From NCBI RefSeq assembly GCF_937001465.1, contig NC_064559.1:39234132-39298131 (forward strand): 64,000 bases of DNA, written 5' to 3'. Under the pieces are notes generated by a model that saw only the letters and a program-made list of their open reading frames with translations, searched no databases and was not told the DNA's origin. A program made the translations under genes and the position numbers. The DNA is from Orcinus orca (lineage: Eukaryota; Chordata; Mammalia; Artiodactyla; Delphinidae). Shown piece by piece: positions 9,781-21,889 of the stretch (position 1 is its first letter; each line of letters starts with the position of its first letter).

Positions 9781-12504
9781 CGAGAATGAGGGTAGGGAGA
9801 CATCACAGACATTTTCATTCATGCCTTGGGTTTTAGGGAAAAAACGGTGCAGTGAGTTTACTCAGAGGTTACCTAGGAGCTGGAAGAGAGAGAGCCAGGG
9901 GACAGGGTGGGACTGCAGCCTCGGGCCATTTTGATAAAGTCCAGCCTGGGTTCAAGCCTGGACAGTTAACGGGTAGTCAAGGCAGGTAGGCCCAGAAGGG
10001 CAAAGCTGGGTTGGGGTGGGCGCACAAGGCAAAGCTGGCCGAGTCGTATGTCCATTGTCAAGGCTGCAATATGGACCCAAAACCCATAGAAGCCGGCCCT
10101 CAAGGCCAATAGGATTGAGCCAGTGAGACAAAATTAGGCAGAAGAGGTGACATACTAACAGGCTAAGATTGACCCACGAGAAAGGAGCCACACTCTGAGA
10201 TCAGGAGCTGGGAGAGAAAACTTTGGAACAGGAAGGAGTCCCCACTGCTCCTGAGTTTCTTCGGGGTTGGCAGGGGGCAGCGAGCAATGCTAAAATGTCC
10301 AAGAGTCATAAATCCCTAATGCACTTACATTCATGCCATACCAGTAGGCAGGCAGGCAACAGGTGCTGGGTGATTTTTACTGGGCTCAGGGCTCACCATG
10401 TCACCCCTGCATGAAAATAGAACAGAGGCAGTAACCAGAGGCTATGACTTAAGGAAGGTATGTATGTGGAGGTGGGAGCTGGTAGACAGGGATGCAGGGG
10501 GACTGAAGGGGCAGGCCCTAGGAATGCAGCTCTGCACCATGCCACCTTCCCTTCCAGCTGAGGCTGGCCACTGCGCCCCCATCTCTAACTACTGAGAAAA
10601 CTCAATACCTATGTGTTTCCATCAGAAGTTTGGGGGTCCCAGCACACACCCAAACTTTCCCAATAGCTCACAGGGATAATAAGAGCCACCTGATGGAGTA
10701 TTGTGAAAATTAATTGAGATAATTTATATAAAACTCTTAGTATAGTGCCTGAGACATATAATATGTGCTTAATAAGTTATAGTTACTATAATATCATTTA
10801 ATAATAAAATAAACTTAAAAACTGAAATTGGAACTCATCAGAGTTAAATCTGGATTCCTAATTTTCATCACACAGCTGCCCCTGCACCAAGTGAGGGTTC
10901 AGGGTACACCTGTACAGAGGGGTATCTGTGCCTTTAGCGTGTGTCTTCACTGCTGGCAACCAGTGGCCTCTAGGTGGTTAGGTGGGGAAGGGAGAAGGAA
11001 AGAGAAATCAGAAAAGGCAGAGAGGAGACAGGTGGGGGAGAGAAGTTGGGTCTCAGCAGGCAGCTCATTCCCAAAGAAAATTGGAGCAAAGAGCGACCCT
11101 AAAGACCATTTCTCTAACACTCATTCATGGAAGAGGAAAGCAAAACTTAGAGAGGGGTAATATTTTGCCCAAGATCGCACCACAAGTTAGTGGCAGACCT
11201 GGGGCTACACACTGCACTCAAGATGCCCTATCCTCCACTCTTCCAAGAGGTTACATGGATTTATTCCCCCTCATAGAAAAAGGAAGAAAAGAACCAATGC
11301 TTCTCAACTTTCACAGCACCAAAATAGCTGAGATTTATCCATCCCCATGGTTTCAAAAGTCTAGACTTCTCTTTTGCAAGCACCCATTTTTTTCTCAAGG
11401 GGCTGCTTAAGAGCAAGGGAAGCAGTTGGCTCCCTGGGGCATTTGAGAGAGGCAGAGGGCAGGTCAGGATGAAGCCAAAAGCCCAGCCTAAAGGGAAAGA
11501 GGCTGTCCAGACAGGGCTGTGGCCGAGGAACATCCCAACACAGGGGATGTGTATGATCTCTCCTTGCTTCCCATCCCAGAAGATGGATCAGCCCAAGGAA
11601 GGGAATCAGCAGAGGACTCCCTGAAAAGTTTAGACATGGCTCAGTGGCACAAGATTGGAGGATGTGTGGGAAGGCAGCAACTAAAACCATTCTGTTGCCT
11701 AGAAATTCAATACTGCCAGGTCTCCTGATGCTTGTGGAGTAATCTGGGCTCACAGGGAGGACTCGCCTGATGCTGGCCATCTTACCCAACACTGTCAAAT
11801 GGGCTTTCCCACATCCAAGTGGGTGAGATGCAGAAACCACAGCCATCTCTGCTCAGCACCTCCAAAGCCACTATGCAGTACCACCTATGATTAAAAAGTG
11901 ACCAAAAGGACACTGGGGACTGGAAGGACAGTGAGGCCAGAGAGGGGATCAGATACCATCTCCATGGTCCTGAGGACAAGGACCATGGTTGGTTGTCTGT
12001 GGTTTCCACAGACAACCCAAGCCTCCTTCATGGCCATTAATCTCTCTCACTCCCTTTCTCTCTCTGTCTTATTACCCCAAGAGAAGCAGAGGCTCAAGGG
12101 AAAACCACTCCCTCACTCTTCCCTTTGTCCAAACCTGTGTTTTGAGGGCAGAAAAATGGCCAAATGAGACAGGCAGCTGGGAAACAAGAAAACACTGAGT
12201 GATTTCCACCTTGGTAAACACAAGGAGCAAGGAAAGACCCCAACCTTGTTGAAGGGAAAAGAAAAGAAAACCAAAGTTCCTACCAGAAAGGTCCAGAGGC
12301 AAAGTAGAAGAAGAATCACAATGGATCTTTGAAAAAAATCAGTTGCCTAAACGGGTGATGATAATTGACGTAGGTCAAAGAGTTCCAGTGCCTGGATTTG
12401 CTCAGCTCGTTTCCTATCAGCTGAGCCACTGAACCTCCTTGCTAACCTCAAGTCACTTCCTTGTTTGTCTCACTGATCTGTGCCCTTTAATTTGAATATT
12501 TCCC

Positions 12505-12770
12505 CAGCACAGGGGGGGGAGGGATAAATTAGGAGGTTGGGATTAACAGATACACACTGCTATATATAAAACAGATAACCAACAAGGACCTACTGTATAA
12601 CACAGGGAACTATGTTCAATGTCTTATAATAACCTACAATGGAAAAGAATCTTAAAAAGAATATAACTCAATCACCTTGCTATACACCTGAAACTAATAC
12701 AACATTGTAAGTCAACTATACTTCAAAAAAATTTTTTTTAATTAAAAAAAATTCTACAAAAAAAAACGTT
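12505..12770 (+). mobile_element. L1 3'UTR fragment with A-rich tail
   Basis: It holds gggataaattaggaggttgg, aacacagggaactatgttca and tgaaactaatacaacattg, ending in interrupted A/T-rich tails. It is the same L1 3' end as at 3.9, 15.0 and 23.1 kb. Confidence 0.82.
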
Positions 12771-13398
12771 TCCCACTTCTCCCGGAGTGGTGAAACATGT
12801 GGACCAAACATGCAGAGGCTGAGAGGTAAGTCATACGTGATGACTGCAAAACATAGAAGGATAAACTCCAGCCTATAATCATTCGGTAGCTCCAGCCACA
12901 CCCTTTCCCCAACACTAGCCAAAGAGATGGCAGCAAGGGAGGGGCCGTGGCACAGCTCGGTTCCCCCTTCAGCAAGAACACAAGCCTTGCACACATCCCA
13001 GCTTCTGTGCTCCACCAGCCTTGACGCTGTCCACCAAAGATGGCGCCTTACACTCCACGCACCTAAAGGATCCCCATCTATCTGATTGCTTATTCCCGAG
13101 ACTTGGAAAACTGTCCTGCCCAGGCCCAAGGGCTGAGAAAAACTCCAGCTCTATCAAGCAAAAGAGAGAAAGGAGCTATTCCGCTAGTTCTGAGTACATT
13201 TTCTCTTGCCCAACAAAGGTGAAAATTCCTTAGAGGCAGAGATCTGGTCTTAACGCTTTTCTTGCACTCCCCACAGCGCGTGGATCTAAGCTGATACCAA
13301 GTCCACTCTAAGTATTCAGTGAACAGATGGCAGGCTTCCCCACCCCGCCCCCAGCTCGCCTTCTTCCAGCCCCCGGAAGCCATGGAGGAAGAGCCTAC

Positions 13399-13553
13399 CT
13401 CTCCATACTGGGTGCAGTAGGTCTCAGGCTTGGCCAGGCCACAGGTAGATGAAGCTCGGAGAAACCGGGTCCTCCCAATGAGCAGGTCCCCAACGGGTGG
13501 ATAGCAGGCCCCATGGGAGCAGGCTTGCTGGGCACACAGGACGCTGGGCAAGA
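13399..13553 (-). CDS. LAMB3: LAMB3 exon 3: end of signal peptide and start of laminin N-terminal domain
   Basis: The exon has acceptor ctgtgatttcag and donor gtaggc, 155 nt, entering in phase 1 and leaving in phase 0. It completes the signal peptide and encodes the opening of the laminin N-terminal (LN) domain, including CSHGACYPPVGDLLIGRTRF and the segment ending KPETYCTQYGE. The cysteines expected to form LN disulfides are present and the length equals that implied by the human protein. A few conservative changes from human are visible (for example His for Arg after the first Cys-Ser, Ile for Val in DLLIG). No stop or frameshift is seen. The preceding intron is about 0.8 kb. Confidence 0.96.
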
Positions 13554-14350
13554 CTGAAATCACAGGGGGTACAGGGGTGCAGCCTAGAGAGAAGAGGGTC
13601 TAGCCGGCCACCCCAGTGTGCCTCCGGGAAGCCGACGTCGATCGGCAAGAATAGACCCTCTTCTCTACCTTCTTCATGCTCCCACCTGCTGGTGGTGGGA
13701 ATAATCGCAATCCTGATGCTGTTTGCTAAAAAAGCTGATTTTATAGTCTGTAGCCCCCAATCTAAATAGAAAGGAGAAACACTGACAACTAAAAAGCCCG
13801 GATGATCCTGAAATGTAACATCCACATGTGGCTTTCTAGAACAGAGCTGCAGTCACATGCTCAGCCACCAGGATATGGCCCACAACTCTCCTCACCTGCC
13901 TCTGTCAACAGCCCAGAGTAGCGCTGGCTGCCGGCTGTTTGTGGAACACTGGGAGATACCTGCATGCTGTCTGCTCCTTTATCTGTAAAGGTGACCCTGC
14001 CATGCTTTGGGAGTACCCAGCTGCAATTCACTGAGCATCAAGAACTCAAGCCATGATGGCTCTGGGACCAGCCTGAGAGTGATAGGATGGGAAATAAACC
14101 ATGCAGGGCACTGGGGGAGCCACAAACCACCCTCAGGTAGCAAGAAGACATTTGGGAGCCTCTCAAATCATCTTCTTCAAAGGCCCCCAGGACAGAGAAA
14201 CCTCATGGACATCCCGGTAGACAAGTGTCCCAAACCCAAAGGCCCCAGGGTGACTGGTGATGCTCACACTTTGGTAGACCGTCCTCCTACCCACGGCTGT
14301 CCCCTCCCTGGTATATGAAAGCGCCTGGAAGGATGGGAAGGGATACTTAC

Positions 14351-14415
14351 CAAAATACAGGAGAAGGAGCGGCCTCATCTTCAGCCAATGGGATGATCCC
14401 CACCCAGGACCTCAC
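14351..14415 (-). CDS. LAMB3: LAMB3 exon 2: 5'UTR end, start codon and first part of signal peptide
   Basis: The exon begins after a polypyrimidine tract and AG (ttgctctgttccag) and carries a short leader ending cattggctgaag directly before ATG, as I recall in human LAMB3. The ATG is at 14378-14376 (minus strand). Coding sequence is 14351-14378: nine codons, MRPLLLLYF, plus one base, followed by donor gtaagt. Joined to exon 3 it gives the signal peptide MRPLLLLYFVLPSVLCA, 17 residues with a hydrophobic core, then mature QQAC. The start is fixed by this agreement with the family, by the secretion signal and by a purine at -3. Confidence 0.92.
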
Positions 14416-14980
14416 CTGGAACAGAGCAAAGGAGCCTGGGTGAAACCATGCACATCCCTAGGGTGCACCAGCCCTTTTCTGTTTCTGGACTCATGTTTTC
14501 TCAGAAGCCTTTACCTAGGGTCTTGACCTAGGACACTTCTGAGCAGCAGGTGCATCTGTAGCCAAAAACTTGGAAAATGCCAGAGACCTGGCCCCCGTCC
14601 AAGCTGGCATGTGACTCCCAGGGTGCCCTGGGATAACGCCACCCCCTCCCTGACTCCAGCTTCCCCCTCTGAAATAGAGGGGAGGAGGATCGACACTGCC
14701 CTACCCCACATGGTCAGAAGGACAACGTGGGGAGCAGGAAAGAGCTGGACCCTTTGCAGGAGAAGTCCGGGGCCTTGATGCCTCCCCAGGAAAGAGAAGT
14801 GTCCTTTCTCAGGGCCTGGCCCACCTACAGGCGCAACGATGAGTGGGTCAAAGAGGTTGAGAACCTGGAGCTGAGCCCTCTCCTGCTATTGGCATGGTCT
14901 TCGGTACCACACAGAGCCACCCCAAGAGTGAGGCTGTGGTGGCCACATCTCTGGGCTGAGCATGATGGAAATGATGGAAA

Positions 14981-15034
14981 GGCAGGCCTAGCAGTCTTTA
15001 AAACTGAGGCAGGCCTAGCAGTCTTTAAAACTGA
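14981..15034. repeat. Perfect 27-bp tandem duplication
   Basis: The unit starting ggcaggcctagcagtcttta occurs at 14981-15007 and again, identically, at 15008-15034. The second copy abuts the 5' junction of an L1 fragment. It lies in LAMB3 intron 1. Confidence 0.95.
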
Positions 15035-15573
15035 ATAAGCAGAGGAATGGATAAAGAAGATGTGGCACATATACACAATGGAATATTACTCAGCCATAAA
15101 AAGGAACAAAATTGGGTCATTTGTAGAGACGTGGTTGGACCTAGAGACTGTCATACAGAGTGAAGTAAGTCAGATAGAGAAAAACAAATATCACGTATTA
15201 ACGCATATATGTGCAATCTGAAAACACTGGTATAGACGATTTATTTACAAAGCAGAAATAGAGACACAGACGTAGAGAACAAACGTATGGATACCAAGGG
15301 GAAAGGGGTGCGGTGGGATGAACTGGGAGATTGGGATTGACATATATACACATATATACACTATTGAGACTATGTATAAAATAGATAACTAATAGCACAG
15401 GGAACTCTACTCAGTGCTCTGTGGTGACCTAAATGGGAAGGAAATCCAAAAATGAGGTGATATATGTATACGGATAGCTGATTCACTTTGCTCTACAGTA
15501 GAAAATAACACAACATTATAAAGCAACTATACTCTAATAAAAACTTTAAAAAAGAAAATTAAAAAAAAAAAAG
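15035..15573 (+). mobile_element. 5'-truncated L1 3' end
   Basis: Starts near aggaatggataaagaagatg, continues through atggaatattactcagccat and agagtgaagtaagtcagata, and ends in aattaaaaaaaaaaaagtg. About 540 bases of L1 ORF2 end and 3'UTR in LAMB3 intron 1. No target duplication was found. Confidence 0.88.
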
Positions 15574-16370
15574 TGAGTGAGGATTTCATCTGAACTGGAA
15601 GCAACCCAAAATGTCTCCAGTGATGGGCTGGGGCTGTACAGGAGACATGGGGGTTGGGAGGCCACAGAACAAGGATTCTGAAGGAGGCTAGGGGTGGATA
15701 CTCAAAGGGTCCTAGAGGCAAATGCCCCACCCTGTTCATGCAGCGCCCACCTCTACCTTGGATCAGATGCTCACTCTGCTCCAATGACGCCCCAAAACTC
15801 CTCTGGCTGGGATGGAAGGATGGGGGGTTGGAAAGGCAGGGGCAAGGGGGGACCAGGGACACTCCTACATCTTTAAATCCTATACCCTAACACTTCAAAA
15901 TCTTTCCTTCCAATCCCCTACCAGAGGAGTCAGGGGCCCAGGGAAGAGACAGGTGGCCTGAGGTCACACAGCCAATTGGGGCCTAAAAGGGAGACCCATC
16001 TTCTGGCTTCCTCCAGCGCTATCTCTGCTCTCCCATTCAGGGGCTGGAACCACACCCACACCCAGAACTAGGCATTCTGGGCAGACCTTAGAAGAGCTCT
16101 AGTGGGGCCAGCCCACCCTCTCCTTGTCTCTTTGTGTTCAGCCCCAGCTCTGAACCTGCTTTCTTCTAAGTCACTGAGATGCTTATCAGTTGTGAAAAAG
16201 AAATCCAAACAGTGGCAGACATTAAACCTAGCCTTTCGATCTTAGCTGGCTCAGCTGAGTTCCCAGGAAGAGGACTGAATCAGGCCCTGCAACCAGGCCC
16301 CAGACACCCAGATACACAACCCTTGTCCCGCATCCGGCCCCCACCAGGCAGGTGAAGGCAGGTAACGTAC

Positions 16371-16432
16371 CTCACTCCGTCCTGCCGCGGTTCTTTCTCC
16401 AGATCGCCTCTCTGAGAGCACGCCTTGAATGT
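16371..16432 (-). other. LAMB3: LAMB3 exon 1, non-coding (5'UTR)
   Basis: Read on the minus strand, this stretch contains ggcgatctggagaaagaac, which matches what I recall of the human LAMB3 5'UTR, and ends at a good splice donor (GAG then gtacgt) at 16370/16371. The 5' limit is inferred: a TTTAAA box at 16460-16465 would place transcription start near 16430-16435. The exon splices to exon 2, 2 kb downstream on the minus strand. The donor border is well supported; the start is approximate to about 10 bases. Confidence 0.75.
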
Positions 16433-16459
16433 GGGAGTCCCCTCTCCTGGCTCCTAGGT

Positions 16460-16465
16460 TTTAAA
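16460..16465 (-). promoter_or_regulatory. TATA-like TTTAAA box of LAMB3 promoter
   Basis: On the minus strand TTTAAA lies about 28 bases before the inferred start of LAMB3 exon 1. It is the only TATA-like sequence close to the conserved 5'UTR. The surrounding sequence is moderately GC-rich but lacks the dense CpG seen at G0S2, in keeping with a tissue-restricted promoter. The assignment is from position only. Confidence 0.5.
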
Positions 16466-17133
16466 CAACCGGCCTCACCTCTGGAGACGTCCTGGCTGGG
16501 CGTCACCCACTGCAGGGCGGGACTCAGGAATCTGGCAGCTGGCACGCCCATCTGTAGTCACTGAGCCCTCACCCTCACCCCCAGACAGGACTGGGCAGGT
16601 GGGTCGGTCGCAGAGGCCTCACAGCAAACTCGGCAGCACCCGCCTGCCTGTGGGTGCCTTGTGGGGGGAATGTTAGTGATCTTCGGAGACCAGGATTCCT
16701 GGCGGAGGGGTGGGGGGTGGGGGAAGGACACTGGCATTTGTGACAGGCACTGCACTTGGTACTTTCCCAAGGCCCGTAGAGGTCAGCCTCCTCTGGTGTC
16801 CTGGACCACCCTGGACAGAAGACCAAGCAGAGAACACAACGATCAGGGCTTCTATATAAGGTGTTATAGCCCCAGACAGGTCACTGAGCTGGAAGGGAAG
16901 AAGATGCAAACATCCAGGACCCTGGAAAGCACCAGACCCCTCCCAAGGGAAAACAAAAAAATAGAAAATCCCTGCTTCTTGGGGGATTAAAATGTTATGG
17001 TTCATCAGGAAGGGGTCAAAGCCCAACTCACCCAAGAAAAGCTTAAGAGGAATAAACAGGAATGAACTCTAAATATCTCCCTTCAGGCTCCCTCGCAGCC
17101 TTGGCAGGGAGCCCAAGGACAGGTAACTACCTG

Positions 17134-17140
17134 TGAGTCA
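17134..17140 (+). promoter_or_regulatory. Consensus AP-1 site (TGAGTCA) upstream of LAMB3
   Basis: A perfect TGAGTCA heptamer lies about 700 bases upstream of the inferred LAMB3 start. AP-1 factors are established drivers of keratinocyte adhesion genes, so the position is plausible for LAMB3 control. A seven-base consensus also occurs often by chance, so this is only a candidate. Confidence 0.3.
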
Positions 17141-18769
17141 TGGCTCTCAGCTCAGGAAGGGCTGCTCTCCTAGCCCCTCCCACCCTGGGCAAGAATGCCT
17201 GCCTGGAGGGCCAGAAAACAGACCTGACCCTCCTAAGGGATGGAAAGGAAGGCTGAGGTATAATTGGACCAACTTCCCCTGACCTCCTGCCAGGCCTGAG
17301 AACACAGCTTCCTTTGTAGGACCCTGGGCGTGCTCCAGGCTTACGGCTTTGGGCTGAGAGCTTCTGTAAATGGCCCATATCAAGAGGTTGGTCTTGGAGG
17401 ACAGTCTTCCCCCCAGGTTAGGGTCAGAGGGCTTTTAGAGACATCTGGAAGGTCACCCAGTTCAGATCTTGGCCCCAGAGAGTCTACACTGGCCTTGTTT
17501 GGACATTATTGCCTCAAAGTTTCTATTTAAAGGAGACTCTTAACGAGCCAGTCCAGCCTGTCAGTGTCTCCTCAGCAGGAAATTCTCTACAATTGAAGGG
17601 TTAAGTCCAAGAAACTGGTTTGAGAACGCTTAAGGGGGAAACGTAGGATTTTGTGGATTAAACGGTAACCTGGGCATTTCTAACCCTCAGATTCTAATGT
17701 AGCCCAAGAAGTTTAGATGGGCAGGAAAAATACTATAATTAGCAAATGGGCAATAAGTTGTTTGGATGCAAACGGACATTCCATTAAATGTTCGTGTCTT
17801 GACCCTTGTAAACATTCCAGTGAAATGTGGCTTAATGAGCCAGGATCAGTAGCTGGCCCTCCTGGGCCCTGCTTCTGCAATAAGAACACAGACACACACT
17901 CCTCCAGTCCCCCACAGGGAAAGGTTACTGCTCACACCCTCAAGCTTTGAGCCCACCCATCTATTCTCTTTCTCTCCAACTCTCCAACTCCCTGAACGCA
18001 AGGCTTCCAGGAAGCTTGCCCCTCATGGGGCTGTCCATCCTCTGCCCACCACCAGAAAGAGGATGTGACAAAGAACTCATGAATAGTTAACTCAGTAGAA
18101 GCAGCAGCCGTTGCAATGCCATATCCTCAGACAGGTGGGGCGGGAGTGCGATGGGAGGCTGGGCCCTTTAAACCCCCCTCCTCCTCTCCCATTATGAGGC
18201 CAGGAGCCCAGGTAAATAGCTATCTCAGACTTCACAGGCTGGGGCAGGTCCCAGAGCAGTTTGGCTTCGCAGAGGGAAAGGCAATTGCTCTGTGTGGGCG
18301 CGTCACCCCACCCCCGCGTTCCCGGCCAAGTCCAGGACTTTGTTTCTGCAGACCTCAGGGAGGGCCCAGCCAGCCCACTCCTCAGGACACTAAGCACTCC
18401 CCAGTGGGAATCTAGTCCCCCCAGGACTGCAGGGCCCCAGGCACAGGGTTTGAACTTCAGAGACAAGAAGCCTAATCTAGAGACAGAGCTAGAGTAGGAC
18501 CTGGCCAGGGCTAAAGGCAAGGTGGAAGCATTGCTCCAACACCATCCCCTGCGTGCCCCCTTCCTCTCCCACTGCCCGCCATCCTGCTCCAGAGCTCTCC
18601 ACTCTCATTTCTCTCCGAGCCTTGGCTTGTTAGAACAAGGAAAGTGGTGCTCAGGAATGTGGCCCTCCTTGACCCTCGTTCCTCTCGTACCTACATCAAT
18701 CCATCTGGCAATTCTGTTAGCTCCCCTTTCCAAAGGCAACCTGAATCCACTTCCATCCTCCTGGCCTGA

Positions 18770-19440
18770 GCCCGTCTACCCCAGGCTTCTGCAACAGCCC
18801 CCTAACTCCTAACTGTCTAGTCACACAACCAGGTCTTGTCACTCCCCTGCTCAGAACCCTGCACCAGCTCCCATTTCAGTCAGAGTCTTGAGGCCCCATG
18901 TGATCTGACACTGCCCGTTTCTTCACCTCTACCACTACTCTCCCCCCCCAAATCCTCTCCCTCCAGCCACATGGCCTCCTTGTTCTGCCTCCAAATTACC
19001 AGGTTGCTTCTGAGTTAAGCCTTTTGCCCCAGCTGCTCTCTCTGCCTGGAAAGCTCTTCCCCCACATTGGCAAGCCTACTTCTCTTACCTCTTTGAAGTC
19101 TTTTTTCAAATGCTACCCTCTCAAGGAGGCCCACTCTGACCACCCTATTTAAAATGACAACAAACTTCCCTGCCCCTCCCTGTCCCCCACCCCTAGCATT
19201 CCCAACCCCACCTACCCTACATTATGGATGAGTTGTTTTGTTTTGCAATACTTACCAATTTCTAACCAACTATACAATCTATCTATTTATCATGTTTATT
19301 TTCTCTCCCTCCACTGGAATGTAATGCCCAAGAAGGCAGAGATTTTTGTCCATTTTGTTCACTACTATTTTCCGAGTACCTAGAAATAGTGTCCGGCTCA
19401 TAGGAGGTGCTCAATACTTGTGGAATGAATGGATTCACAC
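18770..19440 (+). repeat. Long L2 LINE 3' fragment
   Basis: About 650 bases in typical L2 order: gcaacagccccctaactcct, cactcccctgctcagaaccc, tctctctgcctggaaagctc, tcaaatgctaccctctcaag, then aggaggtgctcaatacttgt and gaatgaatgga at the end. Confidence 0.8.
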
Positions 19441-19699
19441 ACTGTGGAAATCATTGATATAATTTAAAGAGTTCCTCATGCCCTGTAGGTATAGTTGCAT
19501 TCTCAAAGGGGACAGTCTGGGCTTTTGCTCACCAGAATGGATGACTAATTATGGAAATTCCTGCATCAGTCAGCTGCAGAGGGCGGGGTGGGGAAGGTCT
19601 CTTTGGAGACACCTACCCCCAGATTACAGAAATGCACCATGTCAGTGCAGGCAGTCTCCCTCTCTGCCTGCTTGTCCGTTGTCCCTCACAATATCTCTG

Positions 19700-19724
19700 A
19701 CGGGGGCGGGGGGGGGGGGGGGGT
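19700..19724. repeat. Poly-G run
   Basis: A nearly uninterrupted run of about 20 G (ggggcgggggg...). Such runs are prone to length errors in assembly and may form G-quadruplexes. Confidence 0.9.
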
Positions 19725-20041
19725 GGCCTGAGAAGCTACCATCTCCATTTCCCATCTCTCAGGCTCAAACCATCCATGTTGCCAGGGAAATCAGCCAAGA
19801 TCTGATCAACGAGAGATCAAGAGATAGGGAGAAAAGAAAGGAGGGAAGGAGGGTGGAAAGGAGGAAAGAGGTTGAGAAGTTAGGATAAGAGAACCTGGTC
19901 CAGGCTGTGGATGCCAAATCCCAGGTGTTGGAGGAAGGGGCGCCGGGTGACTAAGGCTTGGGCATCACCCGGATCCAGTGAGTCATGGCTGAGTCCTTGT
20001 CTGTGGGACTGGGTGGGCTCCAGGAAGGGTTCTGGGGATTT

Positions 20042-20051
20042 GTCACGTGAC
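20042..20051. promoter_or_regulatory. Palindromic E-box GTCACGTGAC
   Basis: A perfect 10-bp palindrome matching the USF/MiT-TFE (CLEAR-like) consensus, 60 bases after an AP-1 heptamer (tgagtca, 19979-19985) and about 3.6 kb upstream of LAMB3. It might mark a distal enhancer. Inference from motif only. Confidence 0.3.
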
Positions 20052-20344
20052 TAAAGCTGGCGTGTCTCCCCTTCTGCACAACCGCTCGGCTGCCCAGACA
20101 AGCGGTCACTCTTTGTGCACCTCTCCGAGCACCAGAGAGAGAAGGTGGGGCTTTATGAGCTCAGGCGGGAGCCCAGCCTCGGGTGGGGGCCAGGAGAAAG
20201 ACAACGGGAGCCTGGGCTGCCATCATGGGATGACTCTATTCCATAGAGTCTGTCTCCCCCGACCCTCCCCTTCCCATCCTGAATGTCCATCCAACTGACA
20301 GCGGTGCACATCAGCCTGGGTCTGAGGTCTGGGAGAAATCAGGC

Positions 20345-20600
20345 AGTCAGCCTAAACTAAGCACAGCTAACATTCTCTGGAGAGCTCGCAGTGTGCCAGG
20401 CACTGTTCTAAGACCTTTATACATATTACCTCATTTAATACTCACTACATCTCTGTGCAGTAGATGCTTAATTATCCTTCCTTTGCAGATTAGGAAAATG
20501 AGGCACACTTTGAAGAACTTGGTCCCAGCTAATACGTGGTCATTTGAGCCCAGACCAGTTTGCTTGGCACTTAAGTTCTTAACCATTACTTTGGGCCTAA
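20345..20600 (+). repeat. MIR SINE, near full length
   Basis: It contains agtgtgccaggcactgttct, tattacctcatttaatactc and gattaggaaaatgaggcaca, then a 3' part with aatacgtggtcatttgagcc. This accounts for the low-complexity-looking ORFs around it. Confidence 0.72.
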
Positions 20601-21889
20601 GATGGCCTAAACTCCCTGCCTCCACCCTTGGTAATCCTTGACCAGAGTCCACCAGACTCTGAATTTTATGTTTCCCAAACCTAATCAAGACCCAGTAACT
20701 GAAAAAGGGTGTTTTTGGAGCACAAATGTCTACTGGAGACTCCTGGGGAGACACTGATGCTATAGAAACATCCAGAACAGACACCATTCGGTGCCTTCCT
20801 GTTTGTTGTCCATGTAGACAACCTCTTTTGTGTTGGAGATGGAGATGGATGGAGACGGTGCTGGCCTCCAGATGCCCCTTCTCAGAGACTCCAGCACATA
20901 CGTACCAGCAGGGTTTCCCCCTCATACCAACAGGAAGCTGCTCTGAGTGAGGACGTGAGCAACCTACAAGGGGTGGGAAGACAGGGGAGGTGACCAGAAA
21001 AACATCACGGAGTGCTGACAAGTTTAAACAAAAAAGATCGAACATGATGACAGGATGACACAACTTCCCCTTCACCGAAGGAAGGGGATCCCCTCCCCAG
21101 AGGTCAGGCTTCTGGGTCAGGGGCCCCAGTTTCTTCTATCTCTTAGGTCCTAGGGTGCACCTCCAAATGTCACCTCCCTCCTGAGGGGAACTAACGCTGG
21201 CTCGTGGCTCCCCAGAAAAGAGGGAGGAATATCTTGACCATTCTGCCACTTTCACTGCCCTCCCAAATCCCCGACCTTCCGGGGGGACAGGCTGGCTCAG
21301 ACCACACCCCCTCTCTACCATTGCCTCTGGGAACTAGCTTCTTGGGACCCAAGTCCAACCTCTGTAACCTTTGGCCACAGATTTGCCATGTGGAGCTGGC
21401 CATGTGGCCTGAGAGGAGAGAGACACACACCTGAAGGGGGCAACTTGTGGCCACAGGTGAGGTCAGGAGCATCTGGGAATGCCTGAGAGGGACCTGGCAG
21501 CAGAGGTCGGGGGGTGGGTGGTCTGCTCCCCGTGCTAGCAGAGGGCTGCCTCACAGGACTTTAAACTTCCAAATATCATCCCTAAAAGGGCCACTCAATT
21601 TCCTAATGTTCAAATTGGCATTTGAGGGCTGAGTATGGAGAAATGAGCCTCCTGTGGTTTGAGGGAGAAGCATGGGTGAGTCTGGCTTCTTGCCTGGAAT
21701 CAACCCCACCTAACAGCTTTGAAGCAGCACCTCCCTGCAATGTGTGTGGCCACATCGGGTCTCTATGGACTTGAACAGCTCTGAAATCCAAGACCTAGCT
21801 CCAGCTCTGTTTCTCAATAGAAGCATAAACTTGGGAGAACCCCCCACTGAGCCGCAGTTACATCATTTGTAAATAAAGGTGCTGGATTT

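Larger units (their letters stand above)
2645..13398. other. LAMB3 intron 3 (10.75 kb)
   Basis: This intron separates the exon ending CTQYGE from the exon starting WQMKCC. It holds two L1 3' ends (3.9 and 12.5 kb), MIR and L2 relics, a CHR SINE, an 80 bp mariner-type element and two GT microsatellites. Longer ORFs inside are chance frames through repeats. No additional exon was recognised on either strand. Confidence 0.85.
1..16432 (-). other. LAMB3: LAMB3 gene, 5' portion (laminin subunit beta-3), runs off left edge
   Basis: Five exons on the minus strand assemble into the 5' part of LAMB3. Laminin beta-3 joins laminin alpha-3 and gamma-2 to form laminin-332, a secreted basement-membrane protein that anchors epithelial cells through hemidesmosomes; loss in humans causes junctional epidermolysis bullosa. 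The exons encode 124 codons (28+155+115+74 nt), in frame and without a stop, comprising the signal peptide and the first part of the laminin N-terminal domain. Introns are about 2.0 kb, 0.8 kb, 10.75 kb and 0.52 kb, and intron 5 extends past position 1. The order and orientation relative to G0S2 match the human map. The identification rests on recalled human protein sequence, not a database search, but the match is near-identical over long stretches. Confidence 0.95.

Noticed and set aside
13615..13645. CG-rich palindromic piece (gccgacgtcgatcggc-like) in LAMB3 intron 2
   Set aside because: It is short and isolated without repeats or conserved context, so not reported as a site.
20431..21075. 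214-codon minus-strand frame
   Set aside because: It overlaps a MIR element and resembles no protein family; length is compatible with chance in 64 kb of six-frame sequence.
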